A DNA stretch of 64,000 nucleotides, taken from positions 1 to 64,000 of the forward strand of contig NZ_FMWL01000017.1 of NCBI RefSeq assembly GCF_900103005.1, in the 5' to 3' direction. The stretch is from Acidaminobacter hydrogenoformans DSM 2784. Its GTDB lineage: Bacteria > Bacillota > Clostridia > Peptostreptococcales > Acidaminobacteraceae. The notes beneath the pieces were generated by a model. That model did not search any database and had not been told where the DNA came from. It saw only the letters and a list, made by a program, of their open reading frames with translations. Shown here one piece after another: positions 59,148 through 64,000 of the stretch (position 1 is its first letter; each line of letters opens with the position of its first letter). The position numbers were made by a program, and so were the translations under genes.

Positions 59148-60539
59148 TCAGCGCCTCAGATGGATCGCCGCTGTTGTTCCTTTGCCTGGTGCACTGTCGA
59201 GAACCAGCTTCCCACCGTGCAGTTCCACAATTTCGTCACAAATCGCGAGGCCTAACCCACTTCCGGATTTTTTGCTTGTACCCTTATAAAATTTATCTTT
59301 GGCATGTTTGAGTTCTTCCTTCGACATGCCAATGCCCTGATCCGCAATCGTTATGACAACCTCATCCTCCAGCTCCTCAAGGTGAACGGTTACCCGTTTG
59401 CCGGGGAGAGAAAATTTTATGGCATTATCCAGCAAATTGATAACCACTTGCTTCAGCCTGTTGCTGTCACCTTCCAAAAAAACTTCCTCTGACTTCAGTA
59501 CAAATTCAATTTGAACGCCTTCCTTTTCAGCTCTTGGCTTGTACATTTCTATGATTTCAGCAAGCTCCTGATCGAGTCTGAATACTTCCAGATACAAGGT
59601 AAACCTTCCGCTCTCAATTCTTGAAAAGTCCAGCAATTCTGTCACCATAACGGATAACCGCTCAGTTTCACGCATAATGACACCCAGTCCCCGCTCGACT
59701 TGAGACATGTCTTCAAAGCCACCCGTTAAAATGGTTTCTCCCCAACCCGTAATCGCTGTCAGGGGTGTCCGAATCTCGTGTGAAATAGAAGAGATGAACT
59801 CGTTTTTCATAACCTCGGACTTTTGCAGTTGATCCGCCATGTAATTGATAGTTTCGCACAATTCTCCAATTTCATCTTTGTAATGGTAGGGAATGCGTTC
59901 GGACAGATCCCCTTCTGCCATCCTCTTGGATACCCGGATGATGTTTCGAATAGGCGTCAGAATAGAACGACTGAAGCTCTCTGAAGTAATCAACATCAAT
60001 ACCAGTATGACGCCTACCGCAAACAATGAGTATACCGCTGCACGATAAATCATGGCATCAGCGTAGGTCAATGAGGAAACATAGCGAATAGCCGCTATGG
60101 TACTGCCTTCCTGACGCCGGATTGTTCCGGTAATCGCCATGAGCCGCTCACCGGTCTCCGGATTTCTGCCTATCCATTTTGAGGGTTCCCCGGCCAGCGC
60201 CTCAGAATAATCCTCTGTCTGAACGGGCGCTTCAGGAATGAACCCGGCAGAGGAATAGTGAATAACACCTTCGAGGTCAAGCACCTGAAGCTCTACGAGA
60301 TCACCGGACTCGAAGTCCCTGACAATCAGCTGAGCGACCTCATCAAACGAATACTGGTTCTGTTGAAGATATTTTTCATAAAATCCGGTTGTTACGGATA
60401 AATAATTTTCAAGGCCTCTGTAAACGTAATTATAATAAAAGCTGCGTACCGTCAGCAAAAAAGCGAACAGAATAACCAGCGCAACCCCCATGACAATCAA
60501 AAGGTAGGTTCTGACCCAGCGCTTTTTAATTCCCTGCAT
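59148..60539 (-). CDS. Two-component sensor histidine kinase
   Basis: A 463-residue membrane kinase. Two transmembrane helices (near residues 11-35 and 165-185) flank an extracytoplasmic sensor of about 130 residues. A HAMP domain follows, then HisKA with the phospho-accepting His in ISSISHEIRTPLTAITGWGE, and HATPase with N (NLLDNAIKF), G1 (ADQGIGMS) and G2 (GSGLGLAICDEIVELHGGKL) boxes. It is 3 bp downstream of the response regulator. The signal is unknown. Confidence 0.92.
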   Translation of the reverse strand: MQGIKKRWVRTYLLIVMGVALVILFAFLLTVRSFYYNYVYRGLENYLSVTTGFYEKYLQQNQYSFDEVAQLIVRDFESGDLVELQVLDLEGVIHYSSAGFIPEAPVQTEDYSEALAGEPSKWIGRNPETGERLMAITGTIRRQEGSTIAAIRYVSSLTYADAMIYRAAVYSLFAVGVILVLMLITSESFSRSILTPIRNIIRVSKRMAEGDLSERIPYHYKDEIGELCETINYMADQLQKSEVMKNEFISSISHEIRTPLTAITGWGETILTGGFEDMSQVERGLGVIMRETERLSVMVTELLDFSRIESGRFTLYLEVFRLDQELAEIIEMYKPRAEKEGVQIEFVLKSEEVFLEGDSNRLKQVVINLLDNAIKFSLPGKRVTVHLEELEDEVVITIADQGIGMSKEELKHAKDKFYKGTSKKSGSGLGLAICDEIVELHGGKLVLDSAPGKGTTAAIHLRR

Positions 60540-60542
60540 GGG

Positions 60543-61232
60543 TTATTCCGCCTTCTTCCACTTGTAACCAAGTCCCCATACCGTCATGATGAATTCCGGA
60601 TTTGAGGGGTCAGCCTCCAGCTTCTGACGCAGTCTTCTAATGTTCACGTCCACGATCTTATAGCTTCCAAAAAAGTTTTCGCCCCAGACATGGTCAAGGA
60701 TGTATTCCCGGCTTAGCGGTTTGCCTTCGTTTTTTACCAGTGTTGCGACAATAGCGAACTCCAGCTGCGTTAAATCTATTTCTTCATCATTCTTGAAAAT
60801 TTGACGGTTTTCAAAATCAATGACAAATGGCTTCACGTTGTAGCGCTCGCTATTGTCCTCTTTTAGGAGTTTGACGCGTCTGAAGAGAGAATCGATTCTG
60901 GCCACCAGCTCTTTAGGACTGAAGGGTTTGACCATATAATCGTCTGCGCCATTCAAAAGGCCTTGAATTTTATCAGTCTCCATGGATTTAGCCGTCAACA
61001 TGATGATCCCCATGTATTTATTGGTTTCCCGTATACGCTTGCACACCTCAAAACCATCTATACCAGGCAGCATCACGTCGAGTACCGCAATATCAATTTT
61101 AACCTGGGATACGATTTCCAAAGCCTCTTCGCCCGTTCCGGCCTCATAAACCTGATAGCCATACCGCTTTATATTGATCACAACAAATTCCCGGATATCC
61201 GGCTGATCTTCCAAAACCAGAATATTACCCAT
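60543..61232 (-). CDS. OmpR/PhoB-family response regulator
   Basis: A 229-residue regulator: receiver domain with phospho-Asp in IAVLDVMLPGIDGFE (about residue 53) and Lys in MVKPFSPKEL, then a winged-helix DNA-binding domain (LTQLEFAIVATLVKNEGKPLSREYIL to RLRQKLEADPSNPEFIMTVWGLGYKW). ATG has GGAGG upstream. It is translated just before its kinase partner, and a lipoprotein gene precedes it by 57 bp. Confidence 0.93.
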   Translation of the reverse strand: MGNILVLEDQPDIREFVVINIKRYGYQVYEAGTGEEALEIVSQVKIDIAVLDVMLPGIDGFEVCKRIRETNKYMGIIMLTAKSMETDKIQGLLNGADDYMVKPFSPKELVARIDSLFRRVKLLKEDNSERYNVKPFVIDFENRQIFKNDEEIDLTQLEFAIVATLVKNEGKPLSREYILDHVWGENFFGSYKIVDVNIRRLRQKLEADPSNPEFIMTVWGLGYKWKKAE

Positions 61233-61288
61233 AAAGTGCCTCCCATATTGTTATTAAGGCTTATACAGCCTCTTTGCTCCAACACTTA

Positions 61289-62641
61289 TCAGTTCAACAG
61301 TTCAAACGCTTCTAAAAGCTGATCATCTGACATGCCAAATTCCACGGAAGTCAAAGCGTCATTTGAAAAGGTCTTTCCATAATAATAATGATTCATAGTC
61401 CTGGCAAGTTCAAAATACCCAAGGGACTTGATCTGCCCATCCGCCAGATCCGCGTCTGAGCGCTTTATGACCAAAACCTCGAGAATTTTAACCCGTTTGA
61501 TGCCATCCTCCTGAACTTCAACAAAGGCTATGCCCTGATCATTTCGTGTCAACGTCACTGTATCATTCCAAATCAATGGCATAGTTACCCTGAACCCCAG
61601 CCTTTGATCGTCATACGTCTTCATGACCGGAATTAAGTTTTCTTCGCTATCCCAACGATTCCATTGAGTAATCCAGGGCACGTCACGCTTGGCCACACGG
61701 TCATAACCGAGGGGACTGATCAAAGTTGGAATCTCAATCCAGCCATTTTGATCAACATCCTCTGTCAGTCTAAAATCAAAACGGTAAGTAGGCGCGTTCT
61801 CTGACGAACCACTAACCCCAAATCGCTTTATAAGCTTCCCGTCTATTTCAACCAGAGCCTCTGAAAAAGTGGCGCCGCCTGTAAGCGAAGCGTCCAGGAC
61901 AATCCCATAACGGCCATCCTCGACAAGTCCGCTGGTCATGCGCTCATACCTGTGTGCATCACTCGAAAGTGTGACACTGTCCTGTCTGCTGACACCATCC
62001 GCATCCAGGGTATAAAGCCTCGCTTCAGCCCTGTTTTCAGGTCTTGACAGCAAAAAGGTGACGAGTTCATCTGCCCCATCCAAATCCATATCTACAATAT
62101 GAAAGTTTGTATAAACTTCTCTGAAAATCTCCTCATAAACTCCAGTGCCACCACCGAAATCCGTCAATCCGTCATTTGCCTGATAAACAGACAGACCTTT
62201 GCTCAGCGATGAGCCACCCAGCCAACCAACGACGATTTCCTTATTCCCGTCACCGTTCAGATCAGGAAAACCGACTTGATCCACGTCATAACCAATTCCT
62301 ACAATTGGCGCCAAAGTCTCCCAGACGCCGCTTTCATCCTTATACAGAATTGCTGCCTTCAGCGCATTTTGCTCGTTTTCATCCTTAAAAAACGCGACTG
62401 CCTCATCCTGCTGATCACCATTAAGATCGATAAACTGGATCGCAGCCCTCAGCACGCCAGAGGACGGATTCATCAACCTGAGGCCGCCGCCGTAATAATC
62501 AAACAACGCTGTTTTAACCGATTCAAGCTCTGTCGGAAGCTTGGGCGGCCGCATGATCTCCGCGTTCTGCACGTCGAACATGCAGCCTTGCAAGACAAAC
62601 GCTGAAAGTGAAATCAGAAGGACTGTTATTAAACGCCTCAT
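61289..62641 (-). CDS. Lipoprotein with Ca2+-binding-like DxDG repeats
   Basis: A 450-residue exported protein. The lipobox is FVLQGC (Cys 20 would be lipidated). At least four short acid-rich loops recur: IDLNGDQQDE, PDLNGDGNKE, VDMDLDGADE and DVDQNGWIE, the pattern of FG-GAP/VCBS or dockerin-type calcium loops. The rest is beta-rich. It lies upstream of a two-component pair on the same strand, and may be its target or an accessory sensor. Function unknown. Confidence 0.75.
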   Translation of the reverse strand: MRRLITVLLISLSAFVLQGCMFDVQNAEIMRPPKLPTELESVKTALFDYYGGGLRLMNPSSGVLRAAIQFIDLNGDQQDEAVAFFKDENEQNALKAAILYKDESGVWETLAPIVGIGYDVDQVGFPDLNGDGNKEIVVGWLGGSSLSKGLSVYQANDGLTDFGGGTGVYEEIFREVYTNFHIVDMDLDGADELVTFLLSRPENRAEARLYTLDADGVSRQDSVTLSSDAHRYERMTSGLVEDGRYGIVLDASLTGGATFSEALVEIDGKLIKRFGVSGSSENAPTYRFDFRLTEDVDQNGWIEIPTLISPLGYDRVAKRDVPWITQWNRWDSEENLIPVMKTYDDQRLGFRVTMPLIWNDTVTLTRNDQGIAFVEVQEDGIKRVKILEVLVIKRSDADLADGQIKSLGYFELARTMNHYYYGKTFSNDALTSVEFGMSDDQLLEAFELLN

Positions 62642-62750
62642 AAAGCCCTAAACTCCTTTTATACCAATAATTAAGCAACTGCATTAGTTTCGCCTGTTAT
62701 TATTCCTATTGTATCATACACGACAGTTCTTCACAGCTGGTTACAAAACG

Positions 62751-62779
62751 AAAAAAAAGAGGCACGCCTTTATGCCTCA
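62751..62779 (-). terminator. Terminator before the lipoprotein operon
   Basis: GAGGC and GCCTC form a short stem with a 10-nt loop; on the minus strand eight T residues follow. It lies between the glycosyltransferase stop and the lipoprotein start. Confidence 0.65.
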
Positions 62780-62875
62780 TTTCAGGAGCACCAAAGATGG
62801 CACCCCGGCTCTATGGGATAATTTCATCATATTTCACCATTTACATCCTATGAACAACAGTCTGATCTGCTTGGC

Positions 62876-64000
62876 CTAAGCCATCCGTTCACTCTTGATT
62901 AATAACTGGTCTGCCAGGTTTACTATTTTCTCAGTCGAGTAATGTCTGGAAATGTTATCCATACTTTCTATCATAGACAAATAGAGCGTCTTGTCTTTCC
63001 TTAAGCGTTCGAGCTCTTCCCCAATCTGCTCAATGCGCTCGACGTAAATTGCAGCGCCGGTTTCAATGAGGAACTCAGTATTCTCAAACTCCTGACCTGG
63101 GATTGCAAAAGGAACAATCATTGGGATACGCTTTGAAAGCGCTTCAGTCGTTGTGAGTCCGCCCGGCTTAGTCACAATGACATCGCAAAGATCCATCAGC
63201 ATTGAAACCTCCCGTGTGAAGCCATAGACCACGAGCTTCCCGGCAGCTATAGCTTCTGAATAGCTGCTCTCAAGCATGGTCTTCAAGGCTTCGTTTCTTC
63301 CGCAGATCACAAGAAGCTGATAGCTTGATTCAGATTCTGTCAGCGTCTGAACGACATGGCCAATGTCCTTCGAACCCATGCTGCCGCCCATGACGAGCAC
63401 TTTGAAGTCTTGAATCAGCTTTAAAAATTCCGGCGACTTTGGCTGATACGTCTGGAACTCTTCCGTGACCGGGATCCCGTAAGGATGAATTTTTTCAGAA
63501 GGAATCCCCATTTCAACAAGTGACGCCTTGGTATATTCACTGCCAGTGATATAAGCATCAACCTCCGGCGACAAGTAAGTGCAGTGCGCCTTAAAATCCG
63601 TCACAACGGAAAAAAATTTCGCTTTGATTTTTCCCTTCGCTTTCAAATCTGAAATAATCCCTACCGCGAAGGGATGTGTCCCTACTATTATGGACGGATT
63701 CAGGGTCTTCACGTCCTCATAGAGCCTCCGCCTGATCATAAACATGCTGTATCTGAGAAAGCGGCGATTGACGCTTTTTCTGTTAAAAGCCCTGTACATA
63801 AACCCATATAGAGACGGCAGCCGGTTGGCGAGAACTTTATAACCATCTTCCACAACAATATTCATGGAATGGCTCGTCTCTTTAAACAAATCCATAGTTT
63901 TTGTCTCATAACCCGCCTCCCTGAATTTTTGCTCAAGGGAACGCGCAGCAGCATTGTGTCCTTCGCCTGTTGAGGCTGTGAGAATTAGGACTTTTTTCAT
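62876..64000 (-). CDS. MGDG synthase/UgtP-like glycosyltransferase
   Basis: A 374-residue GT28-type glycosyltransferase. It begins MKKVLILTASTGEGHNAAARSL, the N-terminal motif of monogalactosyldiacylglycerol synthases and processive diacylglycerol glucosyltransferases (UgtP). The C-terminal nucleotide-sugar domain has LVMGGSMGSKD and VTKPGGLTTTEALSKRIP. It should transfer a hexose from a UDP-sugar to diacylglycerol at the membrane. The start ATG occupies the last three bases of the window, so the ribosome site and promoter are not visible. Confidence 0.87.
   Translation of the reverse strand: MKKVLILTASTGEGHNAAARSLEQKFREAGYETKTMDLFKETSHSMNIVVEDGYKVLANRLPSLYGFMYRAFNRKSVNRRFLRYSMFMIRRRLYEDVKTLNPSIIVGTHPFAVGIISDLKAKGKIKAKFFSVVTDFKAHCTYLSPEVDAYITGSEYTKASLVEMGIPSEKIHPYGIPVTEEFQTYQPKSPEFLKLIQDFKVLVMGGSMGSKDIGHVVQTLTESESSYQLLVICGRNEALKTMLESSYSEAIAAGKLVVYGFTREVSMLMDLCDVIVTKPGGLTTTEALSKRIPMIVPFAIPGQEFENTEFLIETGAAIYVERIEQIGEELERLRKDKTLYLSMIESMDNISRHYSTEKIVNLADQLLIKSERMA

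Noticed and set aside
1-64000. CRISPR array, prophage or tRNA genes
   Set aside because: No spaced direct repeats, no phage structural genes and no tRNA-like cloverleaf were noticed while reading; a dedicated scan was not possible.

Overview
The window looks like chromosome from an anaerobic, amino-acid-fermenting Firmicute of the class Clostridia. This is inferred from gene content: a tungsten-type aldehyde:ferredoxin oxidoreductase with its ferredoxin, a split glycine decarboxylase (gcvPA/gcvPB), a tandem glycine riboswitch, a small alarmone synthetase of RelQ type, and a sigma-54 activator beside a sodium-coupled amino-acid transporter. Strong Shine-Dalgarno sites and frequent GTG/TTG starts also fit. 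Most genes are on the minus strand. No rRNA, tRNA, CRISPR array or prophage was seen.

Layout. 1-342: end of an IS1182-like insertion sequence with its own inward-facing terminator, about 30 bp past trkH. 373-3184: trkH/trkA potassium uptake. 3343-4509: iron-type alcohol dehydrogenase. 4623-8377: aldehyde oxidoreductase module (ThiF-like and ThiS-like proteins, catalytic subunit, four-cluster ferredoxin). Sampled bases of the catalytic gene are clearly more G+C-rich than its neighbours. 8493-11904: a four-gene iron-sulfur/flavin amino-acid dehydrogenase. 12108-13725: an NSS transporter with a 33-residue small subunit. 13726-14172: a control region with a near-consensus -24/-12 sigma-54 promoter and three dyads of the form TGTC-N8-GACA. 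14173-15957: a CBS-PAS-AAA-Fis activator. Together, 8493-15957 reads as one inducible unit for uptake and oxidation of an amino acid, possibly extending into the aldehyde oxidoreductase genes.

16011-17197: haemolysin-III and PH-domain proteins. 17608-20959: serC-serA-DUF1015, a serine-synthesis operon. 21021-26380: pncB, a PIN-like protein with AT-hook-like tail, a membrane-anchored unknown, an extradiol dioxygenase homologue and rluF. 26610-27608: AEC transporter. 27784-33741: HD-CHAD protein, methyltransferase, nitroreductase, 23S rRNA uracil methyltransferase, PgpA and PPK2. 33938-37334: thioesterase-like protein, unknown, metallophosphoesterase, relQ and a HAD phosphatase. 37505-42777: UPF0182 membrane protein, secreted 5'-nucleotidase with LysM, Usp protein. 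43104-47605: small conserved-looking gene, P-loop protein, rlmN, PHP phosphatase, 2-hydroxyacid dehydrogenase, HD-GYP protein.

47782-58460 is the one-carbon/C3 block: pyc with its own promoter, folD, then gcvPB-gcvPA-gcvH-gcvT transcribed from a promoter followed by a tandem glycine riboswitch and terminator. Divergent lplA supplies the lipoyl transfer that GcvH needs. Glycine is therefore both sensed and cleaved here; FolD handles the methylene-THF made, and serine synthesis lies elsewhere in the window. 58567-64000: RDD protein, a histidine kinase/response regulator pair with an upstream lipoprotein, and a diacylglycerol glucosyltransferase-like enzyme whose start codon is the last base of the window.
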